64,000 nucleotides of DNA from Furcasterigmium furcatum. Taxonomy: Eukaryota; Ascomycota; Sordariomycetes; Glomerellales; Plectosphaerellaceae. Below, piece by piece: positions 1 to 12,100 of the stretch (position 1 is its first letter; each line of letters starts with the position of its first letter). The notes under the pieces were generated by a model, which searched no databases, was not told where the DNA came from, and worked only from the letters and a program-made list of their open reading frames with translations. Both the position numbers and the translations under genes were made by a program. The stretch lies in contig BCIA01000006.1 in NCBI GenBank assembly GCA_001599815.1, forward strand, positions 312,961-376,960, written 5' to 3'.

Positions 1-2170
1 ACCTCGCCTGTCCACACCGGTAGCAAAACAGCGTTGCTAATCCTCCGACCTAGACTCAACATCATCAACTGTATTCCCTCGACCCTCTTTACTCAAGGCA
101 AAAAAGCTACCTCACTAACTGAACGAAGTCACCCACATCCACCTGCACCGATGCCCGAGTCTCCCCATTTGGCCACGAATACCTCCCAACGGGCGAGTAA
201 CAAATGTCTGAGTGCGCCCCGACTTGAGCTCACACGTTACAACCCAGCTGCCACCCCAGAATGGCACCCTACCCATCCGCCTGACAGTTCGATCAACCGG
301 CTGAGTATCTTCTACCAATCCCTTCTTCGTCCATCAATTAGGTTAGGAATGCACCCAAGCGACAGTACCAACAACGCGGCAGAGTGGCACCCCCAGCCCG
401 AAGCAAATGCATCCCGCAGGATTTGCCATTCCATCTTCGACAACCTTGAGAGCAGCATTCTTCAGTCCTTACAACTGCGCGTTCGGCAAAACTTCACTTC
501 ATGTCGAGGGAGGGCGTGCCTCAGGGCTCCGCCGACGCCCGAGTACAACAAGACGAAGTCGGGCAGTGTCTCGCAAGACCCTGTTGTCAGCCGCAGAAAT
601 GACAAATGTTGCTGCCTGTCATGTTCCCATTGCACCAGAACAGAAAAGACGGTTCTCACTGTGGCAAAGAGGTTGAGGAGAAGATGGTGGGTGATGGTCA
701 GTGAGGGTGAGATGCCGTCGTGCGACCACTGCGCGAGGATCAGAGGAGTCAATTTGGAAGTGAGATGAGAGTCGAACTGGAACATATCGAAGCTGGTTTG
801 CTGCTTCTGGGCCACCTGCCAGATGGGGTCATCAACGTTGCCTTGCAGTAATAGGACGATCGCTCGCCTCACCTGCTTCGCAGAATCTTGTCACAGAGGC
901 AAAAAGTTTTCAACTCTCTGTGCAACCTTTCCACGACCTCTCAAAGCCCGAAATGATTGAAAAACTCCTCCGTTACACTTGATCTTCACCCTTCTAACAC
1001 TTCGCTTCAGGAAACGGTCCGTTCACCGGATGGATAGCTTGCCGGGCAGTCTCAACTCCGATTCCATACCGCCCGGTACCACCGGTTGCCTAGGGGGCAT
1101 GCGCGGCAAATAGCCCTCAGAGGTTCGCAGCAAACAACCCCATAGACCTCGAACCTTCAACTTCTTTCCTTCTCCTTCCCCTCGTCTTGATCCATCAGCA
1201 ACTATTGCTGCCCACAACGATCCGCCAGCTGCACACCTCTCCCCGCATGGGCCTCACAACGGACTTTATCTCTTGTCCTCGCCCTAATGCTCGGGGCGAG
1301 AAACGTCTTGCGAACTGGCACCGGCGCGCACAAACTCAATCATTGTTCCGTCAAGGTTGCTCCAACAACAGTGACTGGGAGCACACTGCAAAGAATCACC
1401 TCTCAAGTCCCGGGTGGCAAAACTTGGGCAGAAATGGTCAAGATGGAAAGTGAGGGCCGGAAGGCAAGAGGGAATCGGATGTGATCGCCTGGCGCGGTTA
1501 TTGATTCGTGGAATCCTGTTCTGGTCAATCCTTGTGCTTGCCTCTGGGCATGTCAGGCGTTTGATGAGGTCTTGTGGCCCTTAGGCAGGTTCAGCGATTC
1601 CTCAGGGTTCAAGTAGATACAAAAGCAGCGTGTTCCAATCGGAGCAGAGCAACCCAGGTTTTGATTCCCATGCTTGATAGTCTGTGCCATGGAGACGCAA
1701 GTAAGCAAATGAAGATTTCTTGGGCTTCCGGCTCACAGCTGCAAGTCCCTGATGTACGTGTCTCTCGTGTATCATGTCTCTCCTAAACTGCATTGGAAAT
1801 GTCGGACGTAGAACCCTGGCGTCAAAAGTAGACGTAAACGACTAGCCATCATCGCCAACTCATTTGTAAAAGCCAAATGCTCTGCGAAGGTAGCTATCTG
1901 CTGTCACCAAACTCTCACCGAGAAGGATCACGCTTCAAAGGAGGGCTTGACTGGTGGATTGCTGTTAGCTGGAACTTTCCGCAAGTCAGCAAGACCTCCA
2001 GTATCGAAAGAGGCAGACGAGAAGAATACGGCCGCTTCGAGGTTGGCAGAGGAAAAGAAGGGCGGAGGGGCTTTGCAATAGTGTAGCTCTTGGAAAGGAC
2101 ACACGGAGGGCGTTGGAGGAGTCGACGTCTGTTATAGAGAGGTGGTTGGTTTACCGGCTACATCAGTAGA
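1..2170. other. Gene-free stretch, nothing recognised
   Basis: Overlapping open frames exist on both strands, for example 34-768 (+) and 462-872 (-). None shows a recognisable domain, signal peptide or convincing exon-intron structure. The minus-strand frame at 462-872 is the most protein-like, but I cannot assign it. Confidence 0.5.
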
Positions 2171-2177
2171 CTATATA

Positions 2178-2364
2178 GGGCCACGAGAGTTGTATTATTT
2201 TCAGTACGGGTCTCGTGGCCTAGATTGCGGTTGCGGCGGTTGCGGCGGCCTGGGGAATGGTGCTGAAGGCTCTGGGTTCGAACCACACTGCCGTCAGTCA
2301 TCTCCCAGCCCGCCGCACCTGCCGCACCTGCAATCTGGGCCATGGGCCCCTTACTTTTGCGTTT
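2178..2364 (+). repeat. tRNA-like inverted-repeat element
   Basis: Two nested foldback structures lie here. GGCCACGAGA near 2179-2188 pairs with TCTCGTGGCC at 2211-2220. A longer GC-rich arm, 2222-2256, pairs imperfectly with 2303-2336. The loop holds GGTTCGAACC (2275-2284), a match to the tRNA B box. TGGCCTAG at 2216-2223 resembles an A box, and a run of about 13 T at 2362-2374 could act as a Pol III stop. The T-arm does not pair well, so a functional tRNA is unlikely. A SINE-like or degenerate tRNA-derived element is my inference. Confidence 0.4.
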
Positions 2365-2374
2365 TTTTTTTTTT

Positions 2375-3170
2375 GGAAAAAAGGAGAAACAGAGAAGAGA
2401 ACCCCCCTGCGTGCGAGAGGTTTATTGATTTCGTTCTATTGCCAGCGCCTGAAGTAACCTCCTAGTAGGTGTGCATAACTTTGTGGGACCCTTGGTGGGC
2501 GGTGTTTTTTTCTTTGGCCCGCGACTTCTCACAAGCACTGGAGCCGGGGGAAGGGTCTCTCCACCCACAGCTTATTCATGGCCGACGCCGCGGACTTAGA
2601 TACAGCATTAAGATTGCAGCCTACCTAGCTAGAGGCTAGATGGGCCAGATATCCTGTCTGATGGGTGTCGGTCGCGAGACCTCCGTCGATTGATGGGTGC
2701 CTGTTTTCGCCCGGGAGCCGGGAATTTTTCTGGTCACACACCATCAATACTTTGACTGACCCGGCGGAGGGATGATCCAAAGATTAGCCGCTACCGACGG
2801 GCTTGCATCCATCACCACTTGAGGAGTAAAATTGGGAAGAATGGAGCTGTGATCCGGCCCGCGCTGGTGAGTAGCTCATATTGAGAGAGTCCGAGAGATT
2901 GGGCGGTCTATCGTTTCGGACGCATTCTCCCTCCAGTGTCTGGTGGGGAGGTCAAAAAGCCTGCATGGCTACCCTCAGTTGCCCCGATAGGATACAGTGG
3001 CGTCGGTTGCGATGCCAGACACAGATGGCCGTGGTTGATTTAGAGTAGCAGTTTGGGCGGCCTGGTCCTGGCCATTTGCCCAATTGGGAAGACTGACTGG
3101 GGACCACCCTGAACGTCTGTGGCTGCGCCGCCTCCGCCAGCATGGAAGTGCGGCACTCGCGCCGCTCTAG
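2375..3170. other. Intergenic, nothing recognised
   Basis: No supported gene, and no repeat that I could detect. Confidence 0.5.
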
Positions 3171-3174
3171 TTGG

Positions 3175-3250
3175 CCTAGGTACCCAACTAACCTACCTAC
3201 TTAGGTACTGGACCCACCTAACCAGGTACCATAGGTACCTACCACGTAAG
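3175..3250. repeat. Cluster of TAGGTACC-type palindromes
   Basis: Overlapping copies of CCTAGGTACC, TTAGGTAC, CAGGTACC and ATAGGTACCTAC occur within about 75 bp. Single copies of the same palindrome recur near 19,485-19,500, 21,917, 49,440 and 52,195. Such palindromes are scattered through many Sordariomycete intergenic regions. No function is claimed. Confidence 0.6.
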
Positions 3251-3259
3251 TAGATTCTG

Positions 3260-6200
3260 AAACGGTGAGGCCAGGTGGGGGCATGGATCGGTTCCATCCC
3301 CACCACGGGGTCACTGCTCGATTGCACTAGTCCGAATAGGGTAAGTGGTCAAGACAGCATGGCGAGGTACCAAACCCGGGTCGGCGACGAGAAGCCCTAG
3401 ACCTTTGACCTCTGATCACATCCGACCGAACTCAATCGGAGGGATCTACTAGTATCTCGTTGCCCCTTTTCAGCAAGTCATCTCTTTCTTCTCGTCCCCT
3501 TATGACTCTGCTCCTATTTGAACCTCCTTACGACGCCCTGGATCAACCACCGCGGCCTGCATTCCCCTTTGTTGTCCTCGACATCTCGCTCCATGCCCAA
3601 CTGGATTTTCGATTGAGGCAGGTGATCAATCCCTCTCGTCGCATCCTCCCATTTCTTTTTGTGAGAGTCCAAAATTCTGGGTGCGGTATGGAATTCGCTG
3701 ACGACCATCTCAGAAGCTCCTGAAAGCAAGCGCCAAACGCATCCATCACTCCTCGTTTCCTTCTCCTCGCCCTTTTTCTCGTCGCGGACCCAGAAGGGCA
3801 TCCACTGCGGCCCAAAGATGTGGTGTCTCTCCGTTGCGAGCCAATGCACGATTTTATCGGCTGTGGCATGGTCAATGCCTGTCCTGGTTTGCCGTGTGAG
3901 ACGGATGTTGATCTCCAAGAACCTCCCCGCGTCGAAACGGCGACCGAGACGGTGACTGAGCTTCCACTTCAAGGTTGAAGTGACACTGAGAAGAAGGGGC
4001 CTGTGCGCGTTCCCCTCCACGCCAGGGCGAGAGCAGGGCTGATAGCCATGCCGCGCTGCTCCTGAAAAGCCGTCTTTCAGGGCCACCGTTGAACCAGTCT
4101 CTCGCTACCTTTAAGGCTCGATCTCCTCCGCAACTACACTCCGCAGCCTCCGTCTCCAACATGGCCATCGCCTCCAGAGTCCCTCATCTCGGCGGACTCC
4201 CCAAGTCTTCGGGCTATTTCGTGCCACCATCAGCCCACAGCAACGACACATATCCCTCAGCAAAAGAGGCCAGCGCCAACCCGTTTGTGCCAGGAAGTCA
4301 CTGCTCCAACAGCTGACGGCTTCGCAAACAGCAACGGGCTGTCGTTGCCCACAAGACATCGTGCGTCAATACTTTCAACGCCCAACATCTGCTCCCTACA
4401 TCGAAAGAGACGCAGTCACACGGCGAAACACACATTTTCAACCACCCAAGCCTTGTGAGCTTTGTCTGCGGTAAGCGACGTATTTGCCATATATCAAGAG
4501 GATCAGATCCAGATGGGTAACATTCCCGGCGAAAATGTCGGTTACAGTGGCCCAACTCCACAGCCAAACCCCTCGTCTCACCTACACTAGCTTCTCCCTC
4601 GTCCCAGTCCCTCCCTGGTGTCTCTCGGTCGTATCAGCATCGCAGCAAATTTCCGCCGCTTCGTCTCGGACCATCAACCTTGGAAACTCACCCGTCCGAG
4701 AAACGAATTCACGAAAAGCCGCTAGGAAGAAGGTTTCGGTATTGCGCGACGCACCCAGTCTCGACTCGCATCAAACACCGCAGCAACAGCCCAACATGAG
4801 GCATCAAACCTGTCTCCCATCCAGCTTTGACCTCAGAAGTACCAGATCATGCTGATTGGCCCGCCTGGACCGAACATGCCGCCAGTCCCCCGATCCTCCG
4901 ACGTCGTTCCGCTCTGGCCTCAGCACGATTATTTCTCGGTCCTTTACTTACTCCGGTCTTTCTTTAATCAGAATGGCTTGCCCTTCTCATTATACTGCGA
5001 TCTTTGAGGTTTCGAAAGAACGGATTGCTCTCCAATCTGTGTTTTATGGGTGTTCGGTCCGGCCGCCCGAGACTACGAGGTCTCCAACGTCTCACGATCT
5101 CTTGGCCTCCTCGCCGAAATTTCAACCGCCGACTATCTTACCTCGAGACCGAGAGAGTGTGCTTGAATTCGTCTACTCGGAAGCACGGCGACACGAAAAC
5201 ATATCCTCCCTGCTCTTTAGTTCTTGTTCCCCGAGAGCCGTGTCCATTTCCGTGGCCGATGGTCCTCTACTCCATCGCTTCTTCGTTGTCATAACAAGGC
5301 AAGCCCATCCAAAGGCCACCTTCAAAGTCCCGCATTCGCTAATACCCCGCCCTCAGACACAGGCCAAATATCCAATGCCACCCCAAGCTCTCAGCACAAC
5401 ACACAACCCCGTCGCCGAGACTGCTCGATTCGACACGCCTGGTATCTGCCAGAGGTCTCATACACTCCTTTCACGCACTATACTTATCATTGGGTATAGG
5501 AATCTCCGAACGTGTCTCGACAAAATCCAGCAATGACAGCAGTTGCCTGAGATTCTTCATGGGCTTTCCTCCTCTCCCACCGCACCTCGTCTCAACCAAC
5601 CACGCATTCGATCGAACCTCAACCGAGACATCACATTCGTTTGAGATGCAGAGACGTTTCCTTTCAGCTTCGATATGCTGGTAGGCGCAGTCTTTCACAA
5701 GTTTACCGGGAACAGCATCGCACCCGTCACTTCCCAGGTACGACACAGCGCCACGATGGAGCCGTAGAAACATGGACAGACTGGGCAGCTCGCGCGCAGG
5801 TCCGACTCCTCTCCCTTTCTCCGGCTTCCGGAAGCCAACCAAGCACATCCCACAAAACCCTTGCATACCACTTCGCCGAGCTTGAGAGTGGCTTTCTCCT
5901 TTGGACCAACATGGCATGGCAACTTGTCAGCTGCCGCCATCCACTTTGGCGCAGTATCTCTCACTTTTGCCTACCTACTGCAGTGACGACTCAAGTCCCC
6001 GCCGCAAAGCCGGACACTCAGCGCATCAAACGAGGTTAGACGGCACTTCCCCTGTTCTAGATCCTATTTTCTGACCACCACGCCAGCAACACGCAAAGCG
6101 CGCCACCAGCGCTCAGCAGTCCCCTCATCTTCGTTCCCCTTGAGCGCAATTCGTAACCAACTTCGAGACAAGACACCTATGTCTACTCCAAAGAAGCTTG

Positions 6201-7140
6201 CTCGCTGGTCCTTGAGACTGCATACTCGGCAAAGGCTCAGTCCAAATCGACAGCCCACCTTAGTGCCTCTCTGGCACATTGTTTCGAATTGTCGAAAAGC
6301 CCCGCCACATATCATACTTACTTGGCTATTCCAGACCCCAGCTGGCATCCGAACGCATCAGATGGAGTCGGCAGTCATCTGGCGGAATATGAGCCGCTGC
6401 TGCAACCACCACCTCCTTCCACGGGCTCAACCCACAACCCAACCCACTGGGGTGCATGATGGAGTTGCTTTCATCCAAGGTTCATGAGCAGCACGATGAG
6501 CTCCAATATCAACTCCGGCGGACAGTCCCAGGATGAGCGCTCGCCTCACACCCCATGAGCAGCACCACATGCTTGAACATCGCCTCGGACAGGCAGTCCT
6601 GAGATTCCTGCTCACCGCTTCTTTCTAAGCACGCACGCAATGGGGCCAACACTCTCTGACGAATTATTTCCAACAACCGCTTGACGAGCAAACCAGTTTG
6701 TCAACCCCCTGTTCCGCTTGCTGTTTCAAATGCTTACAACTCTTCTTCCCAGAAACCAAAAAAAAAAAAAAAAAAGGAAAAGAAGAATCATACCACACGG
6801 AAGACTCTCTGTGATGGGTCGTGCCACCTTTGAAAACAACGCCATCTCCGACCCCCAAAGCCAATCTAACAACAGCGACTTAGAGCACATCACAGAAACC
6901 CATCTGCCAAGATCTGAGACCAGCAAGGTCGCAGCAGTCTTCTGAGCCCTCGAAGGCCGAATTCGTGTCAAACAAGCTTCGCGCGAATATCTCAACTTCC
7001 CGGTTCATTGAGCATCATCAGCGCTGCTGTAAAAGCGCGTTGCCCATTTGTCTCATGAATATCGATCGAATTGTCGACATGGAGAGAGGACAGAGTCCTG
7101 AGTGGCGCTGGGATGGCGACCAAGAGACCGCCCCACGCGA
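3260..7140. other. Gene-free stretch, nothing recognised
   Basis: Many short overlapping frames occur on both strands without domain similarity. An A-rich run lies near 6758-6776. I found no convincing gene. Confidence 0.5.
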
Positions 7141-7147
7141 GTCTACC

Positions 7148-7253
7148 AAGAGAGGAAACGACAGAAGAGGAATTGACAGAGGAGGAAAAAGGAGGAGGAG
7201 AGGTGAAAGGAGGAGACGCCGGAAGAGGAGGAGCCCAAGAAAGAGGAGGACAA
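7148..7253. repeat. Polypurine tract
   Basis: About 105 bp of nearly pure purine on the plus strand, built from GAGGA/GGAGGA words. It could be read as a Glu/Gly/Arg-rich frame, but low complexity is the safer interpretation. It lies about 420 bp before a pure GA microsatellite. Confidence 0.75.
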
Positions 7254-7664
7254 GGCCCCTGTACTGGGATTGCCTGGGCAAACCACCAGCCATCCAGCTC
7301 GCGCAACTGCGAAACACAAGGGATGGGCAATAGGCGACAACTCGCCCCCGGCCGCCCGCCATCCGCCAGCCGACCAACCCTCTCAAATACGCGCCCCCGG
7401 ATCCATCACCATCAGCTTGTTGTCTTATCAAGAAGACAAGTCACGACACAGTGGCGAAACACTTCACGATGTCGATCCCTCAGGGCTGGGTCTATCTGCC
7501 AAGTTGCAGAAAGGAACAGCCCAATCTCGTTGCCTCGATCCCGCAGCAAACACAACAAAGACGTCATCCAAAGACTGTCGAAACACCAGACCAAACAGCA
7601 TCGGATCTCGTCCCAGTCTCTGAGGGCATCAACATGTCGCGAAATTCCGAGAACACCAGAGGGA

Positions 7665-7668
<4 letters not shown>

Positions 7669-7728
<60 letters not shown>
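7669..7728. repeat. (GA)30 microsatellite
   Basis: An uninterrupted GA dinucleotide run of about 60 bp, preceded by imperfect GGGAGA units from about 7660. Confidence 0.95.
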
Positions 7729-7729
<1 letters not shown>

Positions 7730-7731
<2 letters not shown>

Positions 7732-8104
7732 TCGGTTCAAATGGTGGGTGCTAGGCATGGAAAGCTAATTGAAGTTTCGTAGACGAATCCAGGACCAAGA
7801 AAGGCAGATAGCCTAGAGGCCTCTTCGAGAGACTAGGACGAACGAGAGTTTCTCTGCGGCTCATCCACAGAACAAGACCACTGATCCTCCCACCGACGAC
7901 GGTGGCGAGAAGGCCACTTTCCCCGGCACTGATGACGACGAAGAACGAGACGGCCTTCCCCCCTCCTTGCGGTCTTCTGACTGCCCCGCCGTCCATTCAC
8001 CGTCCCCGGTCCTCCCTAGACCATACTTCTTATATAACAACCGTTCCCAAGATACGTTTCTTGTTAGATACCCGCTGAGAGCAGCGAGAGCGTGTCTCGC
8101 CCCC
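7730..8104. other. Intergenic, nothing recognised
   Basis: No supported gene was found in this stretch. Confidence 0.5.
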
Positions 8105-8156
8105 CGCGCAGAAACGACCAAGAATCTCGCACAAAAGCGACCAAACATCCCGCGCA
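8105..8156 (+). repeat. 23-bp tandem repeat, dispersed family copy
   Basis: Two 23-bp units and the start of a third carry the core GCAGAAACGACCAAG or variants, each followed by [CA]ATC[TC]CGC. The same unit forms a longer array near 52.9 kb, and a degenerate inverted copy lies near 25.65 kb. Confidence 0.7.
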
Positions 8157-8690
8157 ACAGCTCCATGAAGATTTGGGCGCCAGTCCACCCATTGTGAATC
8201 GTTGCATTGGTGGAGGATGTCCACTTGCGTTGCCATACTATCCACCCCATCTGTACTCAACCTCTGAGAGAGGTCAACATCGACTGAACAACGGCTGCTC
8301 TTGATGTCAAAGCGCCATAGCTCTCGCCTTTCCTGCAAGTTGGTATTGCACCTCCCATTTGACAACGGCATCCCCGCCTCCAGCACCAACCTCGTCGAAA
8401 TGATCGTCTATGTCAAGAGAGCGCACCCGAAGTAGGGTCTTTTCACGCGGTATAGCCGAGGCAAGCTTGTCCACCCCCGTCACAGCCCCTCCTCTCTAGC
8501 ACAGACTTCATTGTTGTACCGCATGATCACTGATGAGCATCGATCGGGCGCGGGATCGCTGTTGTTGTTTGGGACATTCTCCTCCTGATTGCCCGTACAG
8601 TCAGCCAATGATCTCGGGGCCAGCAGAATCTCCCAATGATTCCGTTTGCGTGGACTCACTTCGATATACCTCGGCCCGAAGTGGAATTAG
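8157..8690. other. Intergenic, nothing recognised
   Basis: No supported gene was found in this stretch. Confidence 0.5.
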
Positions 8691-8719
8691 CTTGAACAAG
8701 AAGGCTGAAATAAGCCGCA

Positions 8720-9110
8720 ACTCCTCGGGATGGCGATGTAAACAGGGCCAGGGACGTAGATCAGGCATCGGTTGGAGTCTGGCAGGCAGAGAGGGTGGAG
8801 GCGACCGTCGGAGACACCGCGGTGGAAGTAGAGATCCCAGTGGAACTCTTCACGGTAGAGGCCGGTGGAGGCCATAGTTCTGCAGTCGAAGAATCTGCAT
8901 CGCACTCAAGCACAGTCAAATGACTGCATCGGCAGGGAGCTCATCCAACCGTCCACATCTCCGTCCAGACCCTGAAGCCCGAGTACCTCGAACTTCGGCA
9001 GAAATGTACCTCCAGTCCTCTCCCGACTGGGAGAGATTCAGGCGTGCCATAGCACGATTTGAGAAAGACCTTGGCCCCTCGAGCCCAGTCAGGTCAAACC
9101 ATGAGGCTCG
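8720..9110 (+). repeat. Diverged duplicate, copy A
   Basis: This segment aligns by eye with 17,560-17,980 over about 400 bp. The plus strand encodes, from an ATG at 8920, a peptide containing SSPDWERFRRAIA, which matches SSPNWERFRRAIA in copy B. Many differences fall at third codon positions of this frame, which hints that it was coding before divergence. The minus strand also keeps REEFHWDLYFH and DGRL in both copies. Copy A has one 18-bp unit (8822-8839) where copy B has five. The family is not recognised. Confidence 0.6.
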
Positions 9111-9129
9111 GGGTGCATGGAGCTCGTGA
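8920..9129 (+). CDS. Possible small gene or exon, unknown family (copy A)
   Basis: A 69-codon frame starts at ATG 8920. It begins with a Ser-rich stretch (TASAGSSSNRP) and contains SSPDWERFRRAIA about two thirds along. The paralogous frame at 17,803 has the same start region and the same WERFRRAIA core. No domain, signal peptide or clear splice site was recognised, so this may be one exon of a longer gene, a gene relic, or chance conservation of a duplicated segment. Only the between-copy similarity supports it. Confidence 0.3.
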   Translation: MTASAGSSSNRPHLRPDPEARVPRTSAEMYLQSSPDWERFRRAIARFEKDLGPSSPVRSNHEARGAWSS

Positions 9130-12100
9130 TCCTGGAAAGCCCAGCAGGGTCATGTGGGCGGCGAAATGGGAGATTCACAAGACCACGCCGAGGTGGCCGT
9201 GGCCTTGTCTTTGGGGTATGGTAGACCGAGAGGGGATTTGAAGCGATCACAGCCTGACAGTATGCTTGGCTCGACGAGGCGGACGCAAACGACAGTTGGA
9301 ACCCCTGACGGTGAACGTGTCGAGGCATGACAGCTCTCTTTGTTTGAGAGTTCATGGGCATTTGCCGAAGACTAGAACCAGTGGTCGGATACTGTAGCGA
9401 GCGTGCGGGCGGGCGAACCCTCCGAGCCGCCACCTCGTTTGGTGGGCGGCGGGTGGGGATGACGGTGGCTTCTGGGGTGGCTTCTGGGGTGGCTTCAGGG
9501 GTAAAACTGCCCTGCATGTCAAGCCTGTCAGCCATGTGTACTTCCTCATTACTGACGGCCTAGAAGAGCTCCATCATTCTCGTTACAAGATGTATTGACT
9601 GAAAGATAGACTTGGACGGTGGTAGAAATGATGGGAAGGTAGTGTGTGATGCTCCCAAGGCCATAGCTCAAAGATGGAGGGAAGGTCAACGTTGGCGAAC
9701 CGCGTTTTGATGCTGAGTAGCTTGGTTGAGCCTTGAGCTCTCAGAGCCGCGGGTGGTTGCGTTGACGCCCAGAAAGGGGGGAGACAACGTGGATTGGGTC
9801 TTGTCGTCGGTGTGAGTCTCTGCTGTGGTATTGGGGGAGACAGACGGACCCTGAGGTCGTGAAACTTGACAGACTGCTGGCCGCGGCTTGATGAGAGGGG
9901 TGGTCAGTGCCAAGACCCTGGGCGAAGCGGATGTGATTGCCAGAACTGTCTACATTGGAAGTAGCAGACGATGGCACATTGAATTTGCCGTCAAAGTTCT
10001 TCGCCAGCAGCAGGTCGCCTCTGGGCCAGGTGCAGGTCGAGACGAGGTAGTGTGCCGTCTGGGTTCCCCAACCTGCCACAAGGCACCCTAACACCGCTCG
10101 CTTATCCCTACCAACCGGGCTCGATGGCACATTCTGAATCCGCCGCCTCCAGATGTTGGAAATCTTCCGCCAAACCGAGATGTGAACGTCGCTGCTCTGC
10201 AGATTCCAAACCAACGATGCAGCCCCCTTAACCATATCTGAACCAAGCCTAGATGTGGGAACCTGTCATCGGCCATCATTCCTGCAGTATTAGAAGAATT
10301 ACAGAGTCCTCTGTACAGGGAAGCTTGTCTCAGGGCCAGAATGGCGCACCTCACGCTGCCCCCAACCGAACCGCCCCAACCAACGACCATGAACCATCGG
10401 CAAACTCCCCCACGGACTTCCCCAGTTCATGAGGCTTCCTGTGGAACTCCGTTTCCGCATCTGGGATGATATCTCTCCCAATGTGAAGAACGGTGGCCGG
10501 GTGCTCAATGTCTTCGTTGACCTCATCAAGCCTGACGATCCCTGCAGATCCTACACCTACCGTCGGTGTAACATGCACGAGTGACCCAATGCAATGATGG
10601 ATCGCTCGGGCTCAGGCTAACGGAAGGACTCGGGCGAGTCTTTGGGTTGTAGACAACCGGCCCATGGTCGGCACGATCGGCGAAGAGGTCTGGGAGGAAA
10701 TTGGCGGCGAAGGCCTCGAAGACCCAATGTATGGAGCTTGTCGATGAAGCAGACTGACGGGTCTTTGGACACTGGACAAGATGATGCGACTTTCACGAAC
10801 CATCCGAGTCATGGGTTGTTATGGCTCTCGGTTCATACTCCTCATGTTCGGAAACATCCGTGATAGACTCCGAATCTGGTTCCATTGGCTCCTCGCCAAG
10901 GCAAACGTCGCGGCGTGCCTCGATCTGTATGCAACCGTGCCATGTCCCCGGGACATGTTCCCTGTGGCGTTGTTTCAGTGAGGATCTCCTCGTGGAAGAT
11001 AGGTAGGTGTGTCGTATTGCATCATTTGGTCGGAGCGATTGCAGATGTCCTCGGCTTGCTCTTCTTTCCTCGCCCTCTCCTTCGTCTTGTCGCCTGTTTT
11101 CTCGGGAACGCCCCCAATCCTGACATTGTGTGCCTCCCTGTCTGCAGTCCTTCTCTGGAGGCTGTAGTGGGAGAGGCAGCCGCCACTGGCTGCGAAGTGT
11201 TGCTAAGTCGGCGGTCTGTCTCTCAGCCTGCAAGCTTCGCTGTGCGACAAGCGGTCCAAGACTCGCAGGCTTCCTAGAATTGGAGGCCAGAGAAATATCG
11301 ATTTCGAGAGGCACTGGGTCGTCATGCCGGTACATTCGCCATCGAACATCTGCTATAAGTCGACATTTGGCAACGCAGATGATCGAGTCTTGGGAACGAA
11401 CCTCCTTGCCTGCCATCAAAGTTGTCAACCATCTTGTCAAAACGATACCCAATTCTTCATGGCCGGATCATGACGTACCGTCCGCTCATTCTTCGAGCCT
11501 TGATCTGCAGACGCTTTGGCTTTTCCTGGATCTGTCCCTCCTTTTCAACCGGATTCCGGTGTTTCTTTGGAATTTCTCACATCGGGGACACCCGGAACAA
11601 CCCGAATAGCGTGGCGCCAGAAGATGCCGATGGAGGAATGACTGGATGAGGGCCTTGGTCGGGACAAAGCGGTCGGGACAAAGCGGTCGGGGTCGTGCCA
11701 CCACTTTTCGACATCATCCACATGGAGAGATCGTTTGTGATATTGAAGCTGGCGAATATCGAAGCCGCGGCCGTAGGTCCTGCTTCGTTCAACATGGCCG
11801 CGTCGAAATGGTACTGGACTAGATCGTACGTCTCAAGGCGCTGGCATGCTCACATTGATGGCAGCCTGGATAGACTCAGAATGGAGTCCCCTGCAGTGAA
11901 TAACAAGGGGCGGCCCTTCAATGCTTTGCTGTCTGCGTGAATACACAGGAGGTCGTATTCCGAGCTTGACCTTGGTAGTAGTGCTGGGTTCAATTCCTCT
12001 GAAGGAGCTTCGTGATGTCTTGCCCCGAGCCTGTAACTGGTTGTTCGTTCATGGTCACATCGGAACTCATACTTCGCTTCCAGGTTGATTCTGGTTGGCG

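Noticed and set aside
2275..2284. Functional tRNA gene at the GGTTCGAACC motif
   Set aside because: The T-arm stem does not pair and no cloverleaf can be drawn by eye. Kept only as a tRNA-like element.
3175..3250. Transcription-factor operator at the AGGTACCT palindromes
   Set aside because: The same palindrome is scattered in unrelated gene-free places, so a specific regulatory role cannot be supported.
7071..7754. 227-codon Glu/Arg-rich plus-strand frame
   Set aside because: Driven by the polypurine tract and the GA microsatellite, not by a recognisable protein.
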